64,000 nucleotides of DNA from Planctomycetota bacterium (GCA_014584345.1 JACTNB010000019.1:420698-484697), one strand, 5' to 3'. Counted from the first letter of the stretch, positions 54,262 through 64,000 are shown. Numbers and translations are program-made. The notes: generated from the letters alone by a model not told the origin.

Positions 54262-57200
54262 TCAGTCGCGTGCCGCGGGGGTCTGGGAGTCGGCCACGAC
54301 AGGCGCGCGCCAGTCGAGTGCGGGCCAGAGGATGGCGGAGCCATCTCGGCTGGCGGTAAGCACGCGCAGGGAATCGGCGGAGAAGTCGACGGCTGTCACT
54401 TCCCGGGCATGCCGCTTCAATGTGAGAATTTCCTTTCCTTCGTGTCCCAGGGAGACATCCCAGAGTTTGGCGGTATTATCTCGGCTGGAAGTCAAGACAC
54501 GCAGTCCATCGGGAGAGAAACAGACCGAAGTGACGGCAGCGGTGTGCCCGGAAAGTTCCGCAATCCGCGCGCGTGTCTGGACGTCCCAGAGGATGGCCTT
54601 GTTGTCTTCGCTGCAGGAGACGATGCGTGTGCCATCGGGGGAAAAGTCAGCGGAGAGCACCGCCCAGCGGTGGCCTTGGAAGGATTCGCCTTGCTGCACG
54701 CCGGTTTCTCGATCCCAGATTCTGAGTGTACGGTCACCCGAGGCGGTCAGAATGAAACGGTCATCGGGTGAAAAGACCGCACGATGAATGGAGTCCGTGT
54801 GCCCCCGCAGTTGTTGTACTTCCTGCCCGGTCGCCACATCCCAGATCCGCGCGAGACGGTCATCGCCTCCCGTGATCAGCCAGCGACCATCGTGGGAGAA
54901 CGCCGCGGTATTGATATACCCCTGGTGCGCCTGGGGGATTTTGCGGAGTGTTTTCCCCGAGGCCACATCCCAGAACTTCAAGGACTGATCCCAGCTTCCC
55001 GTCACGACGAGATCGCCGGCGGGATTCATGGCCGTGGCGGCAACCGCGCCGTGGGGGCCGAACGACATGCGTTCGAGCCCGGTATTCAAGTCCCAGAGAC
55101 GCGCATCCACGCCGCCAATCGTCAGCAATCGCTGGTCGTCCCTGCTGAGGATGCTGGCCCACAAGAGTCCTCCCTGCTGCGTGCCATCCAGCACGGTGGT
55201 CGTTTTTCCGGAAGCCAGTTCCAGTTTCGTCAGAATGTTGTTCGCACAGGTCAGATAGGCGAAACGCCCGGCCCTGTCGATCGTCAAGTCATTTGCCGTT
55301 GTGCCTGCAATCTGCCAGGTGCTGGTTTTCTCCGGCTCGTTCCAGACGCGATGGTGCACAGTCAGCGAACTCATGTCCGAGGGATCCTGATCGTTCCCGT
55401 GTTGATTGGTGACGGCAACAATCGCGCGACCATCCGCAGTGGCTTGCATGCAGATCACAGGACCGCTCAATCCCAGAACACGGTCTGTCAGTTCCTGTCC
55501 GGTCGTTGCATCGCAGACACCAATCGTGCGATCCAGGCTGGAAGTCAGTAGGATTTTGCCCTGTTCAATGAAATCGATATGCGTGATTTTCAAGGTATGA
55601 TGCCGTTCCGACCAGACTTCCCGGGCTTGCGGCACTTCCCATAAAATACAGCGCCCGTGTGTATCCCCGCTCACCAGGCGCGAACTTCCGGGGACAAAGG
55701 ACAACGCGGTGACCGGATGTTTATGTCCCTGCAAACGAGCCACTGGTTCGACGGATTCGCCTGTCCCGGCGAGTAATTCGGCCACACTCCAGACTTGAAT
55801 GGTGGCGTCGTCGCTGCCAGTGGCCAACCACTGTTGATCTTCGGACACGGCCAGCAGAGCCCCCCTGCCCGTCCCCTGCAGGTGATGCAATTCGGATCCA
55901 GTCGAGGTACTCCAGAGTCGCGTAGTGTCGTCCGCGGCAGCCGTTGCCAGGTACTGTTCGTCCCGCAGAAAGACCGCGGTGGAACTGAGGAATTGATGTC
56001 CCTCGGCGAGTCGTCGTTCCTCGCGTCCGGAGGCGACATTCCAGATGCGGGCCGATCGATCCCGGCTCGCCGTAACGACATCGTTTCCCGAGGGAGAGAA
56101 GTAGGCACCCAGAATGGCATCGGCATGCCCCGCCAGTTCGCGGCCGGCCAAGGTTTGAATTTCGGCGTAGTCGTTCACGGACCAGAGTATGGCCCGCTGG
56201 TCCTCTGCTCCGGAGAGCACGAATCTGTTGTCGGCTGAAATGGCACAGGCACGGACGCCGCTGTCGTGCCCGCGAAACGTCTTGATGGATGCCAGTGAAG
56301 CCAGTTGCCAAACCCGGACGGAGTTATCCTGGGCACCGGAGACGAGCAGGTCCCCCTCGGCGGAAAACTGCAAGGCCCGGACAGGTCCGATATGCCCAGT
56401 CAGAACACGAGACGTTTGACCACTTGTGCGTTCTCCGCTGACCGCCGCCGAATAATTGAAGGGTTCGATTTCATCGGGACTCCAGTATTGAATGCGTCGA
56501 TCATACCCGCCGGTGGCAATCTGTTTTCCACCGGGATGATAGGCCACACAGTAAACGGGGCCTTCGTGATTCAGAAACTCCACCGCCGCGCGGGCAACGG
56601 TGCCTCCCTCCTGGATTTCCCAGACGATCGCCTTTCCGTCCTGGCCGACGGTTACCAGCCGGTTCCGCTCGGTATCCGGGGCAAAACCCGGCATGAAGGC
56701 GGCATTCCAGACCCACCAGCTATGGCCCACCAGCGTAGTTTTCAACTTGGGTTGACTCCTGTCGCCGATATCCCACAGGCGGGCGGTGTTATCGTACGAG
56801 CAGGAAATCAGCCAGCGTCCATCATCGCTGAAACGGACGCCAATCACTGCATCGGCATGGGCCGAGACGGCGGCGACACGATCGCCCGTGAGTGCGTTCC
56901 ACAATTGGAGGTTGTGGGGTTTATCGCTACTTCCCGAGGCGAGCAGTTGTCCATCGGGCGACCAGGCCACCGCATGGACGTAAATGCCCTCATGCTTCAA
57001 CTGCCGGATGACCTCGCCAGAGTTTCGATCCCAAATCCGGACAAAGCCATCCCAACTGGCGGTGGCGAAGCGATCCCCATCGGGGGACAGGGCCAAACCA
57101 TCGACCGGGGCCTCGCAGGGGTATTCGCGCGAACTTTGCGAGCACAGGTACATGAGTCGGCCCCATTCCCAATTTCGCAATTCCTGCGGGCACTGCAGCA

Positions 57201-59337
57201 ACAGGTCGCGGGCATCGGAGAAGGCGTTTTCATCGACTTTCGCGGCTGCCAGTCCAATTCTCGCGATGTAGGATTCGTACTGTTCCGCGCTGCGGGCCTG
57301 TTCGGCACGATCCTTTTCCAGCAAGGCCTTGGCCCGTTCTTCGCGTGCCACTTCTTCGCTCTTCACGGCAATGGCGCGTTGTTCACGCGCTTCCTGTTCG
57401 CGTTGTTCGGCGCGTTCACGTTCCGTAAAGGCGATTTTTTTCTGGTCCTCGGCGTTCTGCTTTTCCTCCAGCGCTATATCTCTTTGTGTATTGGCGTCTT
57501 GTTCCGCGGCAATGGCGCGGTCGATTTCCAGATTGATCAGATAGTACGATACCCCCACAATCACCAGGATCGTCGCGGCCAATACGGCAACGGCTCCCTT
57601 GGCGAGGCGGAACATCCGTTGGCGTGTCAGACGTTCCTGTTTGCCCGCCTGGATTTCATGCCGCAGCGGTTCGTGATCGGGGTCCGTCTCGTCCACCAGG
57701 GATTCCGCGAGATCGAAATCCCCTTTCCGGAAGGCATGCTGGGCGTATTCCAGGCGCGCGGCCAGCAGGCCAGCGTTGGCATCGCTGTTATCGCGCCAGA
57801 GTGCCAGCGCTTCCTCGAACCCGAACAGACTCCGCGAGAAACTCTCGTAATTCCCCGATTCACGGGCCTGATTCAGTTCCCGCGTTGCCCGCCGGGAAAT
57901 CTCGAGGCTTTTTTCATGTGCCAGGTAATTACGAATCGCTCCCTGAAACGCCTTGACGCTGCCGTAGCGGTCCTTGTTCTCCGTGCTCATCGCCTTCAGG
58001 GCGATCTCGATCAATTCATTATCCTGATCGGTGGGGGCAATGACATTACGCATCGCCGCCGCCAGGCATTGCTGCGTTGTCTTGCCGCGATGGGGAGGCA
58101 CACCAGTGACAATTTCGTATAGAATGGCCCCCAGTAAATACACATCGCTGGTATAGTCGATCCGCGAGATCGGGCCGGTGGCCATCTCGGGAGACATATA
58201 CGCCGGCGTCCCCCCCATGCCGTGCGACTGGCCGATGCGGTCTTTCTTGGAAAATTCCGCTGTCGGCAAGGCCAAGCCCCAATCCATCACCAGGACCTCT
58301 CCGAAATCACCCAGCATGATGTTTTCGGGCTTTAAGTCGCGATGGATGATACCCCGGGCGTGGGCAAAGGCGATGGCATCGCAGGTGCGCAGCAGCACAT
58401 CCAGATTCTCGTGCAGTTCCATCGTGCGGATCACCTTGTTCCAAGGCGTCCCCTGCACCTGCTTCATCGCGTAGAAAAAATTGCCTTCCTGATCGCGCCC
58501 CAGTTCATGGATTGGCACGATATTGGGATGCTCCAGATCGCCGGTGACAATCGCTTCCGCGATGAATTTTTCGGTCTGTTTCGATTTGGCGGCAATCGAG
58601 GACTTGATCATCTTGATGGCGACACTGCGTTCGATGGAACGCTGGCGCGCGTTCCAGACAACCCCCATCCCCCCCTCGCCGAGAATCTTCACCAGTTCGT
58701 ACTCGCCGGCTCCGCGCTGCTTCTGGTCTTGCAATCGCCGCGTCGGTATCGTTTTATGTTCGGCCGTTTGCGGCGAGAAGACTTCGGCCCCCTTGATGGT
58801 CATCGAGGGATCCATGCCGGGATGCATCCCCGCGCCCCAGGTCTTGCTCAGCACCAGATCGATATCGTTGTCGCTGACGAAGGTCGCGCCCGAGGCATCC
58901 CCCCCGGAAGCCAGAGTGAAATCGTCGGATTGCAAGGTTTTATCGGTCTCGTCAATCAGTTCGATATCGTCATCGCTTAAAATGGTATGCGAGGCCGCAT
59001 CGTGACTGTCATCCTGCGAGGAAATCGTGGGGGTTCCGTAGGCGTCTTCCGGGGTCTGCAACGAAGAGAGTTGGCTTGAATTGGGAATCGGACTCATCTC
59101 CGAGGGGAGATGGAAGGAATCGTCCGATATCAGGGTATGCCCTCCCCCTTCGAATTCCTCGGAATCCGCGGTGCCGAGAGAGGAGGCCTCCTCGGGAGCG
59201 TCGGGAATCATCAGGGTGCGTTGAATCTCCGCCTGATCGTCGTCATCCGGCAAAACACCGAATTCATCGCTTTGAACAGTTTTCTCTGTATCGTCAGCGT
59301 CGTCGGATTCTGCATGTGGTTCGGCACCAGAGGTCAT
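54262..59337 (-). CDS. Giant Ser/Thr protein kinase with transmembrane helix and C-terminal WD40 propellers
   Basis: A 1691-residue protein. Residues 1-210 are acidic and disordered-looking and contain a repeated motif (T-x-x-S-D-D/E/N). The kinase domain (about 213-490) has the glycine loop ILGEGGMGVVW, VAIK lysine 242, HRDLKPEN with Asp334, DWG in place of DFG at 352-354 and SPE at 382-384. A membrane helix lies near 585-605 (LAATILVIVGVSYYLINL), followed by a charged coiled coil to about 690. The rest holds about 21 WD40 repeats (RIWD, RLWD, KLWD and similar endings), enough for three seven-bladed propellers. The kinase would be cytoplasmic and the propellers extracytoplasmic. Targets unknown. 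The ATG at 59337 lacks a strong ribosome binding site. Confidence 0.9.
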   Translation of the reverse strand: MTSGAEPHAESDDADDTEKTVQSDEFGVLPDDDDQAEIQRTLMIPDAPEEASSLGTADSEEFEGGGHTLISDDSFHLPSEMSPIPNSSQLSSLQTPEDAYGTPTISSQDDSHDAASHTILSDDDIELIDETDKTLQSDDFTLASGGDASGATFVSDNDIDLVLSKTWGAGMHPGMDPSMTIKGAEVFSPQTAEHKTIPTRRLQDQKQRGAGEYELVKILGEGGMGVVWNARQRSIERSVAIKMIKSSIAAKSKQTEKFIAEAIVTGDLEHPNIVPIHELGRDQEGNFFYAMKQVQGTPWNKVIRTMELHENLDVLLRTCDAIAFAHARGIIHRDLKPENIMLGDFGEVLVMDWGLALPTAEFSKKDRIGQSHGMGGTPAYMSPEMATGPISRIDYTSDVYLLGAILYEIVTGVPPHRGKTTQQCLAAAMRNVIAPTDQDNELIEIALKAMSTENKDRYGSVKAFQGAIRNYLAHEKSLEISRRATRELNQARESGNYESFSRSLFGFEEALALWRDNSDANAGLLAARLEYAQHAFRKGDFDLAESLVDETDPDHEPLRHEIQAGKQERLTRQRMFRLAKGAVAVLAATILVIVGVSYYLINLEIDRAIAAEQDANTQRDIALEEKQNAEDQKKIAFTERERAEQREQEAREQRAIAVKSEEVAREERAKALLEKDRAEQARSAEQYESYIARIGLAAAKVDENAFSDARDLLLQCPQELRNWEWGRLMYLCSQSSREYPCEAPVDGLALSPDGDRFATASWDGFVRIWDRNSGEVIRQLKHEGIYVHAVAWSPDGQLLASGSSDKPHNLQLWNALTGDRVAAVSAHADAVIGVRFSDDGRWLISCSYDNTARLWDIGDRSQPKLKTTLVGHSWWVWNAAFMPGFAPDTERNRLVTVGQDGKAIVWEIQEGGTVARAAVEFLNHEGPVYCVAYHPGGKQIATGGYDRRIQYWSPDEIEPFNYSAAVSGERTSGQTSRVLTGHIGPVRALQFSAEGDLLVSGAQDNSVRVWQLASLASIKTFRGHDSGVRACAISADNRFVLSGAEDQRAILWSVNDYAEIQTLAGRELAGHADAILGAYFSPSGNDVVTASRDRSARIWNVASGREERRLAEGHQFLSSTAVFLRDEQYLATAAADDTTRLWSTSTGSELHHLQGTGRGALLAVSEDQQWLATGSDDATIQVWSVAELLAGTGESVEPVARLQGHKHPVTALSFVPGSSRLVSGDTHGRCILWEVPQAREVWSERHHTLKITHIDFIEQGKILLTSSLDRTIGVCDATTGQELTDRVLGLSGPVICMQATADGRAIVAVTNQHGNDQDPSDMSSLTVHHRVWNEPEKTSTWQIAGTTANDLTIDRAGRFAYLTCANNILTKLELASGKTTTVLDGTQQGGLLWASILSRDDQRLLTIGGVDARLWDLNTGLERMSFGPHGAVAATAMNPAGDLVVTGSWDQSLKFWDVASGKTLRKIPQAHQGYINTAAFSHDGRWLITGGDDRLARIWDVATGQEVQQLRGHTDSIHRAVFSPDDRFILTASGDRTLRIWDRETGVQQGESFQGHRWAVLSADFSPDGTRIVSCSEDNKAILWDVQTRARIAELSGHTAAVTSVCFSPDGLRVLTSSRDNTAKLWDVSLGHEGKEILTLKRHAREVTAVDFSADSLRVLTASRDGSAILWPALDWRAPVVADSQTPAARD

Positions 59338-59736
59338 GATTCAGCTTCGTTTCGCAAGAAAACTTCAGAAAAACAATCGAAAACCGACCGCCCGTTCGTA
59401 CCCGTACGCCGGTTACATCGTGCCCGTACATCCGGACTCATCGTAACGGTCGGGGCGGGCGTTTACAAAAAAATTTCCTTTCCGCGCCCCTATTTCCATG
59501 GGATGCGGATGGGAAATCGTCGCCATCGCCGTGCCCGATCACATCGTGCCTCCAGTGTTCAACTTAGTTCAAGCTGGTGTTGCATGCCGGCATGCCGAGG
59601 TTCCCCCCGATCGAGAAGCGGACGATGAAGAAAAGGATGTTTCGGTTGTTCGGAATAACCACGATTCCCTCGAGCGGCTTCGCGGGGGCTACCTGAGGAC
59701 GCTTGTGTGCAAGTGAATGAATGTTGCCTGCCGTGA
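59338..59736. other. Intergenic region upstream of the kinase gene
   Basis: It separates the end of the giant repetitive gene from the start of the kinase, both minus strand. The kinase promoter is expected here. I see no hairpin with a clear T-run for the giant gene and no small gene. Confidence 0.4.
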
Positions 59737-62700
59737 CTAGGGTATCAACACCCGGAGTTCCAGGTCCGCCGAGCCTGCCTGGGAGAGGTTACCTTCTCCA
59801 GGAGAACTCGCAGGGGGCTGCGTGAAACGGACTGCCTCCAGCGGATCACCCGGTGAGGTATCCGGGATGTTCTGTGTGGCATCCGCGTCCGACGTCGGGG
59901 GGCGATCCCGCAGTCCTTCGCTGTTGTCCGCCGGTTTACCATTCCTCAGCAGCAGGTCGTAAACGACGCGCAACATTTGATCGCCTGGTTCCTGCTGCAA
60001 GATCTGATAGCGGCCATCGGGTAACCTGCGGTCCTCGACGAAACCGACGAAATCGTTCAGCAGTTTCAGGGCCTGGTCCCCCTTCAAGTCCACTTCTTCC
60101 ACAACCTCGCCGGCAGCGTTGAAGACACGCAACTTCACGATCCGATCCTCGGAAATATCCGCTTCCTCGGTACTGGCAACCGAATCCGTTTGCTCCTGTT
60201 CCTGTACCGTGGAGTCTGTCTGATTTTCGGCCGAGTCGATGGAAATTGCCACGGCTGCACTCAGTTCGGGCACATCCACACTCAGGTCGAATGCAATTCC
60301 ACCGGCCAGTCCTTCGCCGGGAACGTCGGCAAACGACACGATTGGGTCGAGAGTTAACTCCACGCCGTCAACCAGGAAGATAATGTTCGGGTCATCGGCA
60401 ATCGAAACCGTGATCGGGATTGGTGCGGCGGGGTTACTCGGATTCGGGTTCCCGAAGTACTGATGTCCATATGTGAAACTGCTGGGAGTCACATCGAGCC
60501 GCTGGAAGGTTTCCACCGTCCCGTCCGCCCAGTCTATGGTGATCGCGAAATTCAATTCATTGAGCCGCCCGAAGTCTCCGAGAACCTGCGCGTTGCCCGT
60601 GGCGAGTACTTGGGGTGTCACAATGTTTTCCAGGAGCGGTATCGTCTGAATCACCGCCCCCGTGCTGCTTTGCACGATGACACTATCCGCGATATCGATA
60701 CCCTGCCCCGCTTCTCCCCGCACCGTTGTTCCCCGAATATCCACGAACGCGCCCGTATCGTTCAACATCAATGTCCGTTCCGCGTTCAGGGTAATGAAAC
60801 CCTGTGGCCCCGCGGCGGCTAGAGGCGCGTTGATCGTCAAGTCCGCGGTTCCCACCCCGGAATCGGCGGTCAACGTGATGCTGCCTCCCGACAAACTGAC
60901 GATACTGGAATTCACCAGCAGGGAGGCGTCGTTGCTCAGTTCGATCCCTCCCAAACCTGTTCCCAATTGCTGGATCCCAATCACGCCGTCAAATGTGCCG
61001 ACCTCCATGACGGCGCCCGTCTGATTTTGCAGGCGAATCTGTCCCGACTGGCTGTTCCGGGCCGAAAGTGTTTCCACCAGCGTTTCCAGCGGATTCGTCG
61101 AGCCGATGCCATGCGCCGACCGCAGGACGAGTCGGGTAGCCGACAGATCGAACGGGCTGAGATCCCCCGCGTCCGTGATGCCTCCATGCGTGGAAGTGAC
61201 GAACAGATCGCTGCTGGTCATCACGTGAGTCACGCGCACCTCGCCTGCCGCCCGTAAATGAATCTCACCCGCCCCGGCATCAATTTTTGCAGCGGCGTTC
61301 ATCAGCAGACTACCACTGGAACCGGTTTGTCCTCCGTCGTTATCGGCGACAAGGCTCAAATCGCCATCCGCGGTGGAGATCTCGGCGATTGCGCCCAGTC
61401 GCACGGTGTGATCCGCCAGTAATTCCGCATTGCCTCCGTGAGTCCGTATCGCCTGCTGGATCACCAACTCTGAGGCCTCGCCGTTTGCGGATAATCTCAG
61501 GTTGCCTCCGTTCAAGTCCACACCGCTCCCCCCCGCGGAAACACTCATAGTCCCCAGGCTGACAATCGTCACATCCTGCGTCGCGGTCTGTGTGATGCGA
61601 TCCAGCGTCACGCCTGTCGATTCCTGAATCTGGATTCGGCCTGTCGTTCCATTGATCAGATCGAGTCGTGAAACCGACGTTTCCAATGCATCGGCGTCTC
61701 CGATACCGTGTTCCGCTTCAATCACGAGTCGCCCGGCTTCTGCTCGCAGATCGGTTCCGCCCGTGTCTCCGCCGTCGATGACTCCCAGCGGCGTTTTCAG
61801 CACGATGGCCTGGTTACTGGTGGAACCCGTGGAGATTTGACCCACGGTGATGTTTCCAAACGCGGTTAGCTGGATGTTCCCCGTGGCAGCGTCAATCACT
61901 CCTCCATCCTCGAAGAAAATCTCGCCCGAACCTGTTTGACCGGACTGCAGATGAATTTCCCCCGCCCCCAGGCTTTGAACCAGCGCCTGACTGGTCAAAA
62001 CGATGCCGCTACCCGCCGATTCCAGGGAGATCAACCCCTCTTCGGTCGAGATGCGTGCCGCGATGGTGAGTGTTCCATTTCCATCGTTGTCGGCGTCCCC
62101 CCCCTGCAGTTCAATGTTGCCCGCCTCGGTGGTTGTCACATCCCCTAGAATCGTGAGGTCGCCGTCCTCCGTGTGGACATCAATCAACCCCAGTTGATTT
62201 GATATGCCGGTAATTACCAGGGGATTGTCGCCACCAGCAGCGACTTCCGTGATGCGGATATTTCCGGAGACCGAATTCACAACCATCAGGGAATTCGCCA
62301 GCAACTGGAGATCTTCCGTACTCCCCACACCGCTGGCAGCCAGTATCACGACCTCGTTTCCGATCAGATTGGGTGTCTCGTCCGCGGTATTGTCGACGAT
62401 TTCGCCGAGGGTGTCTGCAAGGCCTCCTTCCACACCGGCAAAATTCGCGATGATGGTGATATTCCCCAGGCTGGCGTCCCCATCCGCATTGGCATCAACG
62501 CGAGAAAGCAAGACATGCCGTGTCGCCCGCAGCAACAAATCCCCATCGTCACTACGCACTTCGGTTCCATCTGCCATGACGATGTCCGCGAGAGCATTGC
62601 CATTCTGGGGGCCAGAGGAAACAAACAGATTTTCTCCCGCACTCAAACTCACCTGCCCCGCGTTGGTCGCCTGCACAATCGCGCCGGAATCGACCACGAG

Positions 62701-64000
62701 ATGTCCTGAACTGGCCAGCCGAATATTCCCTGCTCCCCCCGATGCCAGAAGATTTGCGGAAATAGTCAGGGTGGCATCGTTCACGGCTGAGGTGGCAGCC
62801 AGGGTGATGTCCCCTCCACCGATATTCCCCACCGCGCTCTCCACGGATACTGATCCCGTTGCACGCACGTCAATTTCATGAGACGCATCTCCCGCAAGAA
62901 TCTGCACACCGGAAATTCCAGCCACATCCGTGATTGTCAGTCCGCCTGCAATATCCTCGATACGAATGCTCCCCGAAACCGTCTCGACCGCCAGTTGCTG
63001 AACATCAACTTCCAATCGGTTGTTTGCCCCCACGCCCGTGGTCGCGCGAATTGCGAGGGACTCTGCAATCACATCCGTAAGTGTCTCGTCCCCATCAAGA
63101 ATTCCGCCCCCCTGTGCCGTTGTATCCAGAATGACACGCTGCTGACCGGCATTCACTTCAACAATAAAAATATCCCCGAAGGCATGTTGCGCGCCGTTAA
63201 CAACAATTTCACCATTTTTCGTGAACAACCGCGTCAACAGAATGGAATCTGCTTCGGAGATAGTCAACCCCCGCGCTTCCCCTGATAACTCGGCCTGAAT
63301 CTCCGTCACATCAGTGATGAGATTCGTGTCACCTCCCGAAGATCCCGACGACAAAATCAATTCACCGGCTCGCAGGATCCCCAGTTCACGACCCGACTGA
63401 TCAACGATGTCTTCAACCGCCACCAGACGTAGTGTACCCAAACCGACATCCAACCCGCTGTCGGGCAGCATCAGGAGCGTACCCGCTTCAAAATCCAAAT
63501 TAGCAAATCCGGTCACCGCCCCTTCTAGCGACACACTCTGCCCCGCATTGATGGCCAGGTCGACGTCGGCATTAACAGCCTGAACCTCACCGTGAAAGAC
63601 TATATCTTCGTCGACAGCAACCACTAAAGTCTGTTCCAGCACCACGGCTCCGGTAAACTCGGCGGTGGCCACGGCGGCACTGGCCGTGGCAAAGCGGGTC
63701 GTGCCGGCCACGGTCAGCCCGCCGAGGCCGGTCAGGTCCCCTTCGAAGCGGGTGGTCGTGGCCGTCAGGTCGAGTGTTGTGATGTCGTCCAGCGTGGACT
63801 CGAAGGTGATTGTGTCGGCGGTTTGTACGGTCAGGGTATCGAGATCCTGGACGGCGGCCGCGAAGGTCAGGTCGGTCACACTGACGATCGTCAGCGATTC
63901 CGTCCCGGCGTCGCCGGACAGGGAACCATTAAAGTCGAGCGTGCCGCTGGCGGTCAGTTCCAGATCCGCTTCGAGAATCACGGCTCCGGTAAACTCGGCG
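59737..64000 (-). CDS. Very large repetitive exported protein, 5' end beyond the window
   Basis: Only the C-terminal 1420 or so residues are visible; the frame stays open to the right edge, so the start lies outside. Most of the chain is filamentous-haemagglutinin-like beta-helix sequence (for example GNIELQGGDADNDGNGTLTIAA). A recurring motif of the type GxxxxLExxVxxLxxxNxxSGxIRIxE occurs at least four times (GSTNPLETLVETLSARNSQS and GDADALETSVSRLDLINGTT are two). Near the end a PKD-like unit has ITIDWADGTVETFQ and YGHQYFG. A direct repeat of about 112 residues begins at the window edge. I infer a surface or adhesin-type protein; secretion type is unknown. Confidence 0.75.
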   Translation of the reverse strand, partial: AEFTGAVILEADLELTASGTLDFNGSLSGDAGTESLTIVSVTDLTFAAAVQDLDTLTVQTADTITFESTLDDITTLDLTATTTRFEGDLTGLGGLTVAGTTRFATASAAVATAEFTGAVVLEQTLVVAVDEDIVFHGEVQAVNADVDLAINAGQSVSLEGAVTGFANLDFEAGTLLMLPDSGLDVGLGTLRLVAVEDIVDQSGRELGILRAGELILSSGSSGGDTNLITDVTEIQAELSGEARGLTISEADSILLTRLFTKNGEIVVNGAQHAFGDIFIVEVNAGQQRVILDTTAQGGGILDGDETLTDVIAESLAIRATTGVGANNRLEVDVQQLAVETVSGSIRIEDIAGGLTITDVAGISGVQILAGDASHEIDVRATGSVSVESAVGNIGGGDITLAATSAVNDATLTISANLLASGGAGNIRLASSGHLVVDSGAIVQATNAGQVSLSAGENLFVSSGPQNGNALADIVMADGTEVRSDDGDLLLRATRHVLLSRVDANADGDASLGNITIIANFAGVEGGLADTLGEIVDNTADETPNLIGNEVVILAASGVGSTEDLQLLANSLMVVNSVSGNIRITEVAAGGDNPLVITGISNQLGLIDVHTEDGDLTILGDVTTTEAGNIELQGGDADNDGNGTLTIAARISTEEGLISLESAGSGIVLTSQALVQSLGAGEIHLQSGQTGSGEIFFEDGGVIDAATGNIQLTAFGNITVGQISTGSTSNQAIVLKTPLGVIDGGDTGGTDLRAEAGRLVIEAEHGIGDADALETSVSRLDLINGTTGRIQIQESTGVTLDRITQTATQDVTIVSLGTMSVSAGGSGVDLNGGNLRLSANGEASELVIQQAIRTHGGNAELLADHTVRLGAIAEISTADGDLSLVADNDGGQTGSSGSLLMNAAAKIDAGAGEIHLRAAGEVRVTHVMTSSDLFVTSTHGGITDAGDLSPFDLSATRLVLRSAHGIGSTNPLETLVETLSARNSQSGQIRLQNQTGAVMEVGTFDGVIGIQQLGTGLGGIELSNDASLLVNSSIVSLSGGSITLTADSGVGTADLTINAPLAAAGPQGFITLNAERTLMLNDTGAFVDIRGTTVRGEAGQGIDIADSVIVQSSTGAVIQTIPLLENIVTPQVLATGNAQVLGDFGRLNELNFAITIDWADGTVETFQRLDVTPSSFTYGHQYFGNPNPSNPAAPIPITVSIADDPNIIFLVDGVELTLDPIVSFADVPGEGLAGGIAFDLSVDVPELSAAVAISIDSAENQTDSTVQEQEQTDSVASTEEADISEDRIVKLRVFNAAGEVVEEVDLKGDQALKLLNDFVGFVEDRRLPDGRYQILQQEPGDQMLRVVYDLLLRNGKPADNSEGLRDRPPTSDADATQNIPDTSPGDPLEAVRFTQPPASSPGEGNLSQAGSADLELRVLIP
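63643..63664. repeat. Direct repeat unit boundary, copy A
   Basis: The 22 bases here are identical to 63979-64000, a spacing of 336 bases or 112 codons, in the same reading frame (encoding EFTGAV). This marks a long in-frame repeat of the giant gene that continues past the window. Confidence 0.8.
63979..64000. repeat. Direct repeat unit boundary, copy B
   Basis: Exact copy of 63643-63664, cut by the right edge of the window. Whether further units follow cannot be seen. Confidence 0.8.

Noticed and set aside
56305..58122. Long open frame on the plus strand inside the kinase/WD40 gene
   Set aside because: It is antisense to unmistakable WD40 and kinase sequence and has no plausible ribosome binding site or product.

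Overview
The window reads as chromosomal DNA of a planctomycete. Many of its proteins belong to families that are typical of, or largely confined to, that phylum: a TIGR03000-type secreted protein, a YTV-repeat protein, DUF1570, DUF1080, the Pirellula/Verrucomicrobium-type dehydrogenase plus CxxCH heme protein, an HTTM membrane protein with its usual small partner, and a giant Ser/Thr kinase carrying WD40 propellers. No rRNA, tRNA, CRISPR array, prophage or transposase gene is visible. Genes lie on both strands, mostly as single genes or pairs, as is usual in planctomycetes.

Layout. 0.4-7.4 kb: a RimI-like acetyltransferase, then on the minus strand a TPR lipoprotein, the HTTM/partner pair, a Ser-Gly repeat protein and a DUF3592 membrane protein. 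7.6-15.9 kb: a DUF1570 metallopeptidase-like protein, a sulfatase-fold protein without the sulfatase nucleophile, a membrane-anchored HtrA-type protease, a gene-poor 0.9 kb stretch with palindromic repeats, a small Flp-pilin-like protein and two unrecognised genes. 16.7-26.3 kb: a large GlnE homologue with two extra ACT-like domains, a small cytochrome c-like protein, trpF, trkA, thiS-thiG and a thioredoxin/YHS fusion. 26.4-34.4 kb: housekeeping genes (trpD overlapping nth, rpsA, yggS, prs, an AI-2E family transporter, a HIT hydrolase). 34.4-42.5 kb: a SUMF1-domain protein, a divergently transcribed TolC-like lipoprotein and GAF/HlyD adaptor, a class I amidotransferase-like protein without its cysteine, a 139-bp inverted-repeat element and rsmE. 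42.7-51.0 kb: a CDGSH protein, the PVC-type heme protein followed by DUF1080, an orphan multi-PAS histidine kinase and the YTV protein. 51.6-64 kb: rpmA, a DUF420 protein, a phosphohexomutase, the kinase/WD40 giant, and the C-terminal part of a very large repetitive exported protein that runs off the right edge.

How the genes fit together. Core metabolism and translation genes (trpF, trpD, thiSG, prs, nth, rpsA, rpmA, rsmE, rimI) are scattered rather than in classical operons. The accessory content is dominated by envelope and surface proteins and by signalling proteins with unusual domain combinations. Several proteins keep a known fold but have lost the expected catalytic residue (sulfatase-like, SUMF1-like, PuuD-like). 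The most interesting candidates for a second look are the GlnE-ACT fusion, the HTTM/partner pair, the sensor-adaptor-plus-TolC divergent pair, the kinase N-terminal motif array, and the inverted-repeat element at 41.6-41.8 kb.

Limits: family assignments come from reading motifs by eye; no database search, structure prediction or alignment was run. Start codons were chosen from ribosome binding sites and family length where possible.
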